64,000 nt of DNA from Leptodactylus fallax (lineage: Eukaryota > Chordata > Amphibia > Anura > Leptodactylidae), in the NCBI GenBank assembly GCA_947044405.1, contig CAMRHE010000133.1:3737001-3801000 (forward strand). The letters are read 5' to 3'. Both the position numbers and the translations under genes were made by a program. The notes beneath the pieces were generated by a model. That model searched no databases, was not told where the DNA came from, and saw only the letters and a list, made by a program, of their open reading frames with translations. Below, piece after piece: positions 15,061 through 27,240 of this stretch (positions are counted from its first letter, which is position 1; every line of letters begins with the position of its first letter).

Positions 15061-15656
15061 TTAAAGAGGGCCTTTCATGTCCTCATGTATATGCGGTTTT
15101 ACATACCGCTAGAAAGCCGACAGCATGCGGAATTCAGCGCAGTGCCGACTTTTCCGGTATGTGCCCCGGGGCTGGAGATATTGGCGGTCTTAGTTTCACG
15201 GTTTACTGTCAGAAAGGCGTTCCTGACAGTCTATCTGTGCTGTGAGGAGCACCCTCCTGACAGTTCTCGTTCATAGACTTGTACGGGGGGGGGGGCGTTC
15301 CTCACAGCTCAGCGTCATCGCCGGGCTATAAGGAACGCCCCATCTCTGTACTCACCCATAGCGCTGTACTGTCAGAGGCGGTGTTCCTTACTGCCCGGCG
15401 ATGACGCTGCGCTATGAGGAACGCCCCCTGAGTACAAGTCTATGAACGAGAACTGTCAGGGAGGGTGTTCCTCACAGCGTAGATAGACTGTCAGGAACGC
15501 CTTTCTGACAGTAAACCGTGAAACTAAGACCGCCGATATCTCCAGCCCCGAGGCACATACCGGGAAAGCCAGCAGTGCACTGAATTCCGCATGCTGTCGG
15601 CTTTCTAGCGGTATGTAAAACAGCATATACATGAGGACGTGAAAGGTCCTCTTTAA
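15061..15656. mobile_element. TTAA-flanked foldback MITE nested in the hAT-like element
   Basis: Starts TTAAAGAGGGCCTTTCATG and ends with the near reverse complement TGAAAGGTCCTCTTTAA. TTAA lies at both borders (15061-15064, 15653-15656). The arms are over 200 bp and pair almost throughout; for example CAGAAAGGCGTTCCTGACAG is mirrored near 15489-15508. TTAAAGRGG ends with TTAA targets fit the T2/piggyBac-like MITE groups known in Xenopus. That family assignment is by analogy. Confidence 0.8.
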
Positions 15657-16000
15657 GGAGTTTTCCAGCTCATTTTTATTGATGGTCTATCCTCAGAATA
15701 AAACATCAATAAGAGATAAGTGGCTCCCCACTGATCAGCTGTATGAAGGGGCTATGGCACCTGTTTATATCACACGCTGTCTGTTTATAGTGACCGTGTG
15801 ATGTCATTCCAGCCTTGTCACATAGACGTTTATAGGACGAGGCTGTAGTTACATTACATGGCCGCTATGAGATGAATGACACTATGTAAACAGAGAAGGG
15901 GTCACGGCGCTTACACAGGTACCACGGTTCATTCAAACAGCTGATCCTGGGGGTCCTGGGTATTGGAACCCCAATAATTTTTTTCCCTTTTTTTCCTTTT
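15657..16000. repeat. Further MITE-like segment within the hAT-like element
   Basis: Contains the GGAGTTTTCCAG, GGTCTATCCTCAG and CTGATCAGCTG motifs seen in other short MITEs of this window (for example near 33845-34085), and CAAACAGCTGATCCTGGGGG near 15937. It looks like a member of a dispersed family built around a gatcagctg core. The borders are uncertain. Confidence 0.5.
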
Positions 16001-16485
16001 TAATTAGGAAACATCTGGGGCATTATTAATAAGGGGCACTATTTAAAGGGGGTACACAGGGAAGTTATTAACTTAAAGATGCACTTGGGAGTATTATTCA
16101 TTATGGGGGGTTATATTATATATTTTATAATTGGGGGTAGCAGCAGGATGGGTGTGCAGGTGAGGACAATGTGCATCGGTGCCTGGAAAAGTGAGGAGCC
16201 AAATATGTCTATGTTGCAAACTTTACAGAGACTGGAAGAAGTGGTCATGGCCGTCCAAAGGGAAGAGAAGGGAAATGTGAAGGATTAGTCAGAGACGTCA
16301 CCTGTAAGTCACAGAATGTTACTGCCCTGTATTCACCTAAATCGTCTTTAGAGCCCTGTGTAGAGCTGCTATATACCACTACACGCTCACCGTATACTGA
16401 TAGTATCGGTATACGAACAAGTCCAAGTTGGGGGCCCACTTGGACATGTTCGCCCCCCTGTGCTGAACCACTAGCTACGCCTCTG

Positions 16486-19400
16486 GTACAGCCCCTACAT
16501 AACAGTACCATACACTGTATATATGACCAGTACTATACAGCACCTACATAACAGTACCATACACTGTATATATTACCAGTACTATACAGCACCTACATAA
16601 CAGCACCATACACTGTATATATTACCAGTACTATACAGTACCTACATAACAGTACCATACACTGTATATATTACCAGTACTATACAGCCCCTACATAACA
16701 GTACCATACACTGTATATATTACCAGTACTATACAGTACCTACATAACAGTACCATACACTGTATATATTACCTGTACTATACAGCCCCTACATAACAGT
16801 ACCATACACTGTATATATTACCAGTACTATACAGCCCCTACATAACAGTACCATACACTGTATATATTACCAGTACTATACAGTACCTACATAACAGTAC
16901 CATACACTGTATATATTACCAGTACTATACAGCCCCTACATAACAGTACCATACACTGTATATATTACCAGTACTATACAGCCCCTACATAACTACCATA
17001 CACTGTATATATGACCAGTACTATACAGCCCCTACATAACAGTACCATACACTGTATATATTACCAGTACTATACAGCCCCTACATAACAGTACCATACA
17101 CTGTATATATTACCAGTACTATACAGTACCTACATAACAGTACCATACACTGTATATATTACCAGTACTATACAGCCCCTACATAACAGTACCATACACT
17201 GTATATATTACCAGTACTATACAGCCCCTACATAACTACCATACACTGTATATATGACCAGTACTATACAGCACCTACATAACAGTACCATACACTGTAT
17301 ATATTACCAGTACTATACAGCCCCTACATAACAGTACCATACACTGTATATATTACCAGTACTATACAGCGTCTACATAACAGTACCATACACTGTATAT
17401 ATTACCAGTACTATACAGCCCCTACATAACAGTACCATACACTGTATATATTTCCAGTACTATACAGCCCCTACATAACAGTACCATACACTGTATATAT
17501 GACCAGTACTATACAGCACCTACATAACAGTACCATACACTGTATATATTACCAGTACTATACAGCCCCTACATAACAGTACCATACACTGTATATATTA
17601 CCAGTACTATACAGTATCTACATAACAGTACCATACACTGTATATATTACCAGTACTATACAGCGTCTACATAACAGTACCATACACTGTATATATTACC
17701 AGTACTATACAGCCCCTACATAACAGTATCATACACTGTATATATTACCAGTACTATACAGTGTCTACATAACAATACCATACACTGTATATATTACCAG
17801 TACTATACAGCACCTACATAACAGTACCATACACTGTATATATTACCAGTACTATACAGCCCCTACATAACAGTACCATACACTGTATATATTACCAGTA
17901 CTATACAGCCCCTACATAACAGTACCATACACTGTATATATTACCAGTACTATACAGCCCCTACATAACAGTACCATACACTGTATATATTACCAGTACT
18001 ATACAGCCCCTACATAACAGTACCATACACTGTATATATTACCAGTACTATACAGCCCCTACATAACAGTACCATACACTGTATACATTACCAGTACTAT
18101 ACAGCACGTACATAACACTACCATACACTGTATATATTACCAGTACTATACAGCACCTACATAACAGTACCATACACTGTATATATTACCAGTACTATAC
18201 AGTATCTACATAACAGTACCATACACTGTATATATTACCAGTACTATACAGCCCCTACATAACAGTACCATACACTGTATATATTACCAGTACTATACAG
18301 TATCTACATAACAGTACCATACACTGTATATATTACCAGTACTATACAGCCCCTACATAACAGTACCATACACTGTATATATTACCAGTACTATACAGTG
18401 TCTACATAACAGTACCATACACTGTATATATTACCAGTACTATACAGCACCTACATAACAGTACCATACACTGTATATATTACCAGTACTATACAGCCCC
18501 TACATAACAGTACCATACACTGTATATATTACCAGTACTATACAGCCCCTACATAACAGTACCATACACTGTATATATTACCAGTACTATACAGCCCCTA
18601 CATAACAGTATCATACACTGTATATATTACCAGTACTATACAGCACCTACATAACAGTACCACACACTGTATATATTACCAGTACTATACAGCACCTACA
18701 TAACAGTACCATACACTGTATATATTACCTGTACTATACAGCCCCTACATAACAGTACCATACACTGTATATATTACCAGTACTATACAGCCCCTACATA
18801 ACAGTAGCATACACTGTATATATTACCAGTACTATACAGCACCTACATAACAGTACCATACACTGTATATATTACCAGTACTATATAGTGCCTACATAAC
18901 AGTACCATACACTGTATATATTACCTGTACTATACAGCCCCTACATAACAGTACCATACACTGTATATATTACCAGTACTATACAGTACCTACATAACAG
19001 TACCATACACTGTATATATTACCAGTACTATACAGCCCCTACATAACAGTACCATACACTGTATACATTACCAGTACTATACAGTGCCTACATAACAGTA
19101 CCATACACTGTATATATTACCTGTACTATACAGCCCCTACATAACAGTACCATACACTGTATATATTACCAGTACTATACAGTGCCTACATAACAGTACC
19201 ATACACTGTATATATTACCTGTACTATACAGCCCCTACATAACAGTACCATACACTGTATATATTACCTGTACTATACAGCCCCTACATAACAGTACCAT
19301 ACACTGTATATATTACCAGTACTATACAGCCCCTACATAACAGTACCATACACTGTATATATTACCAGTACTATACAGCCCCTACATAACAGTACCATAC

Positions 19401-20512
19401 ACTGTATATATTACCTGTACTATACAGCCCCTACATAACAGTACCATACACTGTATATATTACCAGTACTATACAGCCCCTACATAACAGTACCATACAC
19501 TGTATATATTACCAGTACTATACAGCGCCTACATAACAGTACCATACACTGTATATATTACCTGTACTATACAGCCCCTACATAACAGTACCATACACTG
19601 TATATATTACCAGTACTATACAGTGCCTACATAACAGTACCATACACTGTATATATTACCTGTACTATACAGCCCCTACATAACAGTACCATACACTGAA
19701 TATATTACCAGTACTATACAGCCCCTACATAACAGTACCATACACTGTATATATTACCAGTACTATACAGCACCTACATAACAGTACCATACACTGTATA
19801 TATTACCAGTACTATACAGCCCCTACATAACAGTACCATACACTGTATATATTACCAGTACTATACAGTACCTACATAACAGTACCATACACTGTATATA
19901 TTACCAGTACTATACATTACCTACATAACAGTATCATACACTGTATATATTACCAGTACTATACAGCACCTACATAACAGTACCATACACTGTATATATT
20001 ACCAGTACTATACAACACCTACATAACAGTACCATACACTGTATATATTACCAGTACTATACAGCACCTACATAACACTACCATACACTGTATATATTAC
20101 CAGTACTATACAGTACATACATAACAGTACCATACACTGTATACATTACCAGTACTATACAACACCTACATAACAGTACCATACACTGTATATATTACCA
20201 GTACTATACAGCCCCTACATAACAGTACCATACACTGTATATATTACCAGTACTATACAGCCCCTACATAACAGTACCATACACTGTATATATTACCAGT
20301 ACTATACAGCCCCTACGTAACAGTACCATACACTGTATATATTACCAGTATTATACAGTACCTACATAACACTACCATACACTGTATATATTACCAGTAC
20401 TATACAGCACCTACATAACACTACCATACACTGTATATATTACCAGTACTATACAACACCTACATAACAGTACCATACACTGAATATATTACTAGTACTG
20501 TACAATGTTATC
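16486..20512. repeat. 49-bp satellite, right array (~82 monomers)
   Basis: The same 49-bp monomer resumes directly after the hAT-like element. The variant spectrum differs from the left array. TATATGACCAG and ATTACCTGTACTATAC variants occur repeatedly here and I did not see them on the left. CTGAATATATT, frequent on the left, is found only about twice (near 19697 and 20482). A few monomers lack CAGT before ACCATACACTG (near 16991 and 17233). The array decays over its last monomers and ends near 20512. Confidence 0.97.
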
Positions 20513-20860
20513 TAATACGCCCTGTACATATAAGATGTAGCAGATTTTTGTTTGCTATGAATACTAATATGTAACATCTCAGCCGCTCAGCTCTGCTATT
20601 CACCAGTGCATTGTAGGAATCCTGGTTACACATTCCTCCACTAGCAGAAATATGCTAAACATTTTAATGATTTTAGGTTCAGCTTATATGTGGGGATTTG
20701 TGCGATTGCCTCAAGATACAGAAATCTCTGTCCAATTCTTTACAAAGCAGTACAAGCCCTGACTGGCTGCACAATACAAGAGCCTCCTGCTATGTAATGC
20801 AGAGCCTGGCAATAAAATGGTTAATTAGCAAGCACTTGCAATACAGATGCAGCAGTGCTG
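20513..20860. other. Unassigned DNA after the satellite
   Basis: Ordinary complexity with no recognised gene or repeat family. Short open frames have no domain signature. Confidence 0.4.
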
Positions 20861-21340
20861 AGAGTGTTGAGTTTCTCACATACACAGCTGTGTGGAATGT
20901 TTAAGCATATAGCAGAGCTCAGTGTTTTAGATGTATCTCAGTTTATGCAATTCAGGATTTACAAGAGTAGCAGAGCTGTGCTGTTCAGATATAGCAGATC
21001 TGTGTTTTCAGATATAGCAGAGCTGTGTTTTCAGATATAGCAGAGCTGTCATTTTTAGGTATAGGATTGCTGTGGTTTTCAGAGCTGAGGATTTCACAGT
21101 AGCAGAGATGAGTTCTTAAGATACAACATATAGCAAAGCTCAGTTTTGAAGATGTAGCTGAGCTTTTAGGTTATAGTAGAGCTGAGTATGTCGCAGGTAT
21201 AACAGATGTGATTCTCAGACACTGTATAACAGACCTGAGCTTTTCAGACATAGCAGTTCTGGGGTTTTCAGATATAGCAGTTTTGAGGTGTTTCAGGTAT
21301 AGCAGAGCTGAGGTGTGATCAGAGGAACTTTTTATAATGC
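20860..21340. repeat. Degenerate minisatellite with TAGCAGAGCTG core
   Basis: Repeated, diverged copies of a unit around 24-45 bp long, such as TTTTCAGATATAGCAGAGCTG. Between 20985 and 21055 three near-identical copies lie in tandem. Elsewhere copies vary in length and sequence. The core resembles that of the 78-bp minisatellite at 46905-47960. Confidence 0.8.
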
Positions 21341-21359
21341 ATATGTCAGGTATGAGAAT

Positions 21360-21753
21360 TTAAAGGGGTTTTCTGGGCTTTAAATATTGATTACCTAAGC
21401 TAAACATAGGTCACTTACATCAGATTTATTGGAGTCTGACACCTGACACCCCTGTTCTCATCTATAGAGTGAATGGAACAGGAAGCAGACAGTGCTGTTC
21501 TCTGTGTAGTGGCGGAATAGAGTCACTGCAGCTCAAGTCCCACTGAAACGAATTGGAGTTGAAGTGTAATACCTCCTCTGACCACTACACAGAGAACGGC
21601 ACTGTCTGCTTCCTGCTCCATTTTTTTTATCAATCAGCTTATGAAAATTGCTGATTGGTGTGGGAGCATGGTGTCAGACCCCCACCAATCTAGCATTAAT
21701 GACTTATCTTTAAGCTAGGATATCAACATTTTTAGCTTGGAAAACCCCTTTAA
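21360..21753. mobile_element. TTAA-flanked MITE (T2-like)
   Basis: Left end TTAAAGGGGTTTTCTGGGC, right end GCTTGGAAAACCCCTTTAA, with TTAA at both borders (21360-21363, 21750-21753). The inner halves are also partly inverted: the CACTACACAGAGAACGGCAC motif near 21583 mirrors GTGCTGTTCTCTGTGTAGTG near 21511. TTAAAGG ends match the T2-MITE pattern described in Xenopus. Confidence 0.85.
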
Positions 21754-22017
21754 GATATAGTAGTTTGAGTTTTCAGACTTAAAAAAGCTGAATTTTTAAA
21801 TATAAGATTTTTGAGTATTTCAGATATAGCAGTGCTGTGTTTGTAACTTGGCACAATTCAGGAATAAACCCCAAGGGTGCACATTACAGTATTTAGTTAT
21901 TTTTATGTCTATAGAATGTGTCTGTTATTGCAGTCTACTCCAGCAGGGCTGAGCTGCAATACCAGATATAGCCTGTACACAGGAGTGGCGCTGTTTCTCT
22001 AATAACATAAAACCCCT

Positions 22018-22114
22018 TTCAAGGGGTTGTTCAGGATTTGGAGCCAACTCAGAGGGCGGCTAGGGTAGGTGAAAAACAAACAACAAAACCCCAAATCCTA
22101 GACAACCCCTTTAA
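22018..22114. mobile_element. Short MITE, ~97 bp
   Basis: CAAGGGGTTGTTCAGGATTTGG at the left pairs with CCAAATCCTAGACAACCCCTTTAA at the right, allowing for mismatches. The right border is TTAA and the left is degraded to TTCAA. No coding capacity. Confidence 0.75.
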
Positions 22115-22854
22115 TACTATGCTAATACACGTTCAGCTCTGCTACATCTGTATGTTGATGTCCTTGGGTACACTGACATTGGCCAGTACGTGAGTGTATG
22201 AGATAAGGGGGATGGCTCATTGTACAGCGCTGCAGCTTATGTTGGCGCTATATACATAACAATAGTGTATACCATAGAGGATACGACCACTACACATCAA
22301 TCTTCCAAGATGGGAACCTCCAGGGAAATACTTGGCAAATCCTCCCGTCAGATTACTAACATGCATTTTAATTGGCTCTAAATAAGAAAAAAATCACATT
22401 AACAAGAAAACCGCACTGGCTGCGGCCTAATAAAGGAAGGCATTTAATGGCGTCCTCGCTACACCCCGGGGCAGTCAGGGGCCATTAATTAGGATTTTTT
22501 CCCCATATAAATGGGATGCTATACCGCTCTATAGTTGTGTGACTGGAAAACGCAGCGTAAGCAAAATGAAACAAATAAGAGGTGAGATGTATTCTAGAGC
22601 AGCTGTAATGTCTGCAGAAAGCCAGTGCTCAATATTCCTGCAGTGCCCCCACAGGAGAAACAAAGAACTACACAGCTTACACTGATATCAATGTTGTGTT
22701 GGATCATGTATGGACATGCTGGGTCCTCCAGAGAGAGACAAAATTTGTGGTTGCTCTTGTTTAGGTTAAAAGATGAGGTGTGTGAAAATGGGTCTGTAGC
22801 CCTTTAAAAATAGATAGTGGTGCGGCTATAAGGGTCATAGATATGGCTATAGGG

Positions 22855-22855
<1 letters not shown>
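22115..22855. other. Unique non-coding DNA; candidate conserved element at 22370-22620
   Basis: The stretch 22370-22620 is of moderate complexity with homeodomain-like TAATTAGG and TTTAATTGG sites, including GGCCATTAATTAGGATT. I see no repeat signature and no coding potential. Conservation is only a guess from texture. Confidence 0.3.
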
Positions 22856-22895
<40 letters not shown>

Positions 22896-22982
22896 TAGAA
22901 GGAAGATAGATAGATAGATAGATAGATAGAAGGTAGAAGGAAGATAGACATAGATAGATGATAGATAGTAGAAGGAGGTAGT

Positions 22983-23018
<36 letters not shown>

Positions 23019-23096
23019 TGGGGATAGATAGATAGATAGATAGATAGATAAATAGATATGGGATAGATAGATAGATAGATAGATAAATAGATATGG

Positions 23097-23141
<45 letters not shown>

Positions 23142-23192
23142 ATAGATATGGGATAGATAGATATGAAATAGATATGAAATAGATAGATATGG

Positions 23193-23240
<48 letters not shown>

Positions 23241-23273
23241 TGAGATAGATAGATAGATGATAGATAGATATGG

Positions 23274-23309
<36 letters not shown>

Positions 23310-23771
23310 TGAGATGAGATAGATAGATAGATAGATATGAGATAGATAGGAGATAGATATGAGATAGATAGATAGATAGATAGATATGAGATAGATAGAT
23401 AGATAGATATGAAATAGATAGATAGATATGAGTTAGATGATAGATAGATATGAGATAGATAGATAGATGATAGATAGATAGATATGAGATAGATAGATAT
23501 GAGATAGATAGATAGATATGAGTTAGATAGATGATAGATAGATATGAGATAGATAGATAGATGATAGATAGATATGAGATAGATAGATGATAGATAGATA
23601 TGGTAGTAGATAGATAGATAGATAGATAGGAGATAGATATGAGATAGATGATAGATAGATATGAGATAGATATGAGATAGATAGATAGATAGATAGATAT
23701 GAGATAGATAGATATGAGATAAATAAATAAATAGATAGATCGATGGATAGATAGATATATAGATAGATATT
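22856..23771. repeat. (GATA)n microsatellite, ~0.9 kb, interrupted
   Basis: Long GATA runs with recurring interruptions such as GATATGAGATAGATA and GATATGGGATAGATA. The same interruptions occur in the other GATA/TATC arrays of the window. Translations give only low-complexity Ile/Ser/Tyr/Leu repeats. Confidence 0.98.
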
Positions 23772-24517
23772 AGTGTATACTATGCATATCCAGTCCACCT
23801 CTACTGTATATACATGCCCTGTGTAGCTGTCACCAGTATATTGCGTTATATCTCCGCTTTATCCTCCAGCATCACTTACACACCATGTGCACAATACAAT
23901 ATTTAATGGCATGCTGCTGGGTGTATGAGCCACATATTAAGCAGAAAACGGAGACAAAAATAGTCTCAGCCCCCCCCATCCCTCGGACCCCTCCCCCATA
24001 CATAGAGCGCTATAGTCGCTGCCATTTACACGAGCTTTGCAGCTGTATCACTTCTGCTCAGTCTGGGTGATTTTCAAAGAATTTCCCTCAGCCGCGGTTT
24101 AATCTGCAGCCCAGCGAGCCTGTAAGAAATCCGTCCGGCCCGCGCAGCATCACTCGCCATCAAAAGCCGGCCCATGTATAATTTATGGAAGGCGACAATC
24201 TTACCACTTCAGCATTTTGGGCTCTTCAAAATAAAAGTCAGCGCCGCCTGGTAATCGGTAGCATCTCACGTTACCATGGAAACGTAATCATATTCCACGG
24301 TTTAGGAAGATTTTTTTTTTTTTTCTTTTTGCAATTTTTTTTTCTTTTTTTTCACTACAGACGAGTCCGAGAAATAATGAAGTCCTACAAATCACAAGAG
24401 AGACTCATAAATATTATCCAGACCCCCAACCCTCCCCCCATCAGCCCCAACTAAATAAAAAAATTTCAGTATGGCATGGGTTAAGGAAATTTTTGTTCAT
24501 GTCTGGGATATTTGGCC
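23772..24517. other. Unique non-coding DNA; candidate conserved block 24070-24310
   Basis: Between 24070 and 24310 the sequence is of balanced composition with CpGs, with no repeat signature, and includes CATGGAAACGTAATCATATT. A C-rich and a poly-T tract lie nearby (24310-24350). No exon could be recognised. A cis-regulatory or conserved non-coding role is a weak inference. Confidence 0.3.
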
Positions 24518-24700
24518 TACAAAGGCGTAGCTACCGGTGGTGCAGGGTTAGAAGTCACACCAAAGGGGGCGCCAAAGCCCCCTCTGTCACATAAGAAGAC
24601 CCCATATTATCACTGGCCGATGGTAGGTGGGGGCTCGTGTATAGTTTTTGAATTATTGGCCTAGGAGATCATTTTGGCGCCTCCGGTGGTTCAATATTGA
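24518..24700. repeat. Dispersed repeat with hAT-like end (pairs with 48952-49095)
   Basis: AAAGGCGTAGCTACCGG resembles the hAT terminal CAGAGGCGTAGCTAG. Downstream, ACATAAGAAGACC, TATCAC and GTAGGTGGGGG occur in the same order as in the copy near 48960-49085. It is probably a degraded end of a hAT-derived MITE. Confidence 0.6.
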
Positions 24701-26044
24701 AATTGTCAAATATGAATAATTTACATAACCGACTGATAATAAATAAAACTAAATACTAAATATTCATAAACTTCATAAATATCGGCCCCGCTGCTCATGG
24801 AGGGCGAAAGAGACAAAAAATTTTTTTGCATTATTTATGCCTGTCATTTATACAAGGATTAGGCCGGGTTCAAAGACGGTAAAGATAAGAGGAATGGGAA
24901 AAAGAGAAGCGCAAAAATATCACATTAAAATTTATTTATTTTTGAATTTTTTTCTTTTTAATTCTAATAATTTGGGAAAAAAATAGCAAAAAATTTCTTG
25001 TTTTTCTAAGATTTTTTTTGTAAAAATTTGAAATGGGCAAAATAAGATTCGTTTTGCGAATATTTCAGAGGTTTGTCCACTAATTTCGTAACCAGAAGGG
25101 CTTTGATTATTTGGGGTCTCCTCAGACCCCAGAGTATAAGCGGAGGCCCAAGGGAGGTGTAAAAAAAAAAAATCAAAAACATTTATAATCACCATCCCTC
25201 GCCTCTTCTGGGCTTCCTTGCCTTGTTCGGAGTGTCAAGGCATGATCACATTCACCCTACGTGACCACTGACACCCAGTCACAGGCCTTAGTGCTCCCCT
25301 GGGGCCCATGACATCACCCAGGAAGAGGCTCGAAGACAACTGAAGAGGACCATGAGGGAATCCAGGAGAGGTGAGGCAAGGTGAGTATCAGTGTTTATTA
25401 TGTTACCGCACCTCTCCGGGGCCTCTACTTATTATATAAAAGAGTATAAAAGGGATTCATGGGTGGTGAACCCAAAAATCTTATGTTTGCCAAACCCGAA
25501 ATTTTTGTAAAAATCGTAACAAAAGTGAATTGTTACAAACCAGTTTGCTCATCTCTAGTAAAGATGAGAAGCACAAAAATATCACACTAAGGCAAGGTTC
25601 ACATCTGTGCCGAGAATCAGCGGAGGAAAAGGTCCTGCACGGAGGACTTTTTTCCTCCACCAGTTTCAATTTACAATCAATGGATCCCATTATAGTCAAA
25701 GAGGTCTAATGGCCCCCATTTTAGCAGTCCGTCAAGGGGCCCCAACAAAGGAGAAGCAACGCTAGTGTGGACCTAGTGTAACAAAAAAATGAAAACTTTT
25801 AATGTGGTAAAAGAAAGCAAAGAATTTTTTGATTTTTAATTTTGAAGATTTTTTTGGAAAATTCCTCCTAGGACTGTTCCTGTTGAAAAAAATATAAGCC
25901 TTACAGTAAGGTTCCTTTCCAGAATGACTCCAAACCCCTATGAATTTGGTCTACCACCGGGGCCAGAGTGTATGGGGGTTCAAATAGGGCCTCAATCTTC
26001 ACCAAGGATGTCCATTGTCACCCCTTCACCTTCACCAAATAAGG
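24701..26044. other. AT-rich unassigned DNA with MITE fragments
   Basis: Mostly AT-rich non-coding sequence. Around 25368-25440, GGTGAGTATCAGTGTTTATT followed by CACCTCTCCGGGGCCTC looks like a dispersed-repeat fragment. At about 25588-25782, AAGGTTCACATCTGTG and GCTAGTGTGGACCTAGTG form the inverted ends of another short MITE. No gene seen. Confidence 0.45.
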
Positions 26045-26805
26045 ACCTCTAACTTCGCTAAGGACCATCGCCTTCACTAAAGACCTTCACTAAGGACCTC
26101 CACCTTCACCAAAGACCTCCACTAAGGACCTCCACCTTCACCAAAGACCTTGACTAAGGACCTCCACCTTCACCAAAGACCTTCACTAAGGACCTCCACC
26201 TTCACCAAAGACCTTCACTAAGGACCTCCACCTTCACCAAAGACCTTCACTAAGGACCTCCACCTTCACCAAAGACCTTCACTAAGGACCTCCACCTTCA
26301 CCAAAGACCTTCACTAAGGACCTCCACCTTCACCAAAGACCTTGACTAAGGACCTTCACCTTCACCAAAGACCTTGACTAAGGACCTCCACCTTCACCAA
26401 AGACCTTCACTAAGGACCTCCACCTTCACCAATGACCTTCACTAAGGACCTCCACCTTCACCAAAGACCTCCACTAAGGACCTCCACCTTCACCAAAGAC
26501 CTTCACTAAGGACCTCCACCTTCACCAAAGACCTTCACTAAGGACCTCCACCTTCACCAAAGACCTTCACTAAGGACATCCACCTTTACCAAAGACCTCC
26601 ACTAAGGACCTCCACCTTCACCAAAGACCTCCACTAAGGACCTCCACCTTCACCAAAGAGCTTCACTAAGGACCTCCACCTTCACCAAAGACCTTCACTA
26701 AGGACCTCCACCTTCACCAAAGACCTTCACTAAGGACCTCCACCTTCACCAAAGACCTTGACTAAGGACCTTCACCTTCACCAAAGACCTCCACTTTTAT
26801 CAGGG
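26045..26805. repeat. 32-bp minisatellite (~23 copies)
   Basis: The period is 32 bp with the unit CTCCACCTTCACCAAAGACC followed by TTCACTAAGGAC. Copies differ mainly at CTTCACT/CTCCACT/CTTGACT. Ends are degenerate (from about 26000 and to about 26890). It is strongly pyrimidine-biased on the plus strand. Because 32 is not a multiple of three, no long frame is kept open. Confidence 0.96.
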
Positions 26806-26894
26806 ACCACTGCCTTCAGCAAAATGCTCCAGCTTCACCAAGGAAGAACCCTAACCATTCACCAAGGACCTCCAACTTCGCTAAGGACTTTTGT

Positions 26895-27240
26895 ATGTCG
26901 CTATTATATAAGCCCTATAGGGCACTGATATTTATGCAGTGTTATTATATAAGCCCTATAGGGCACTAGTATTTATACGGTGTTATTATATGAGCACTAT
27001 AGGGCACTGCTATTGATATGGTAGTATTATATAAGCCCTATAAGGCCCTGATATTTCCATGATTCTATTGTATAAGCCCTATAGGGCACTGATATTTACA
27101 TGGTGTTATTATATGAGCACTATAGCGTACTGATATCTATAAGGTGTTGTCATATAAGCACTTTAGGGCACTGATATTTCTATGATGCTATTATATAAGC
27201 CCTATAGGTGACTGATATTTTTATGGTATTATTAATCGGC
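26895..27240. repeat. ~41-bp minisatellite (~8 copies)
   Basis: Repeated unit containing TTATTATATAAGCCCTATAG, GGCACTGATATTT and a variable TATGGTG end. Copies are diverged and decay toward 27340. Confidence 0.9.

Larger units (their letters stand above)
13853..16485. mobile_element. Non-autonomous hAT-like DNA transposon, 2.63 kb, in the satellite
   Basis: The ends are inverted: CAGAGGCTTAGCTAG on the left and CTAGCTACGCCTCTG on the right, 14 of 15 matching. CAGAGG...CCTCTG ends are typical of hAT elements. The 8 bp outside each end are ATACAGCC (13845-13852) and GTACAGCC (16486-16493), a 7/8 match to a hAT-length target duplication made from satellite sequence. No transposase frame is visible, so the copy is non-autonomous. 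The interior holds a poly-G run (about 13870-13886), a GC- and CpG-rich stretch (about 14020-14200), a poly-T run and several nested palindromic MITEs. The superfamily call rests on TIR and TSD only. Confidence 0.85.

Noticed and set aside
3437..20512. CRISPR-like array of regular repeats
   Set aside because: The 49-bp units are contiguous with no unique spacers, there are no cas genes, and the context is vertebrate.
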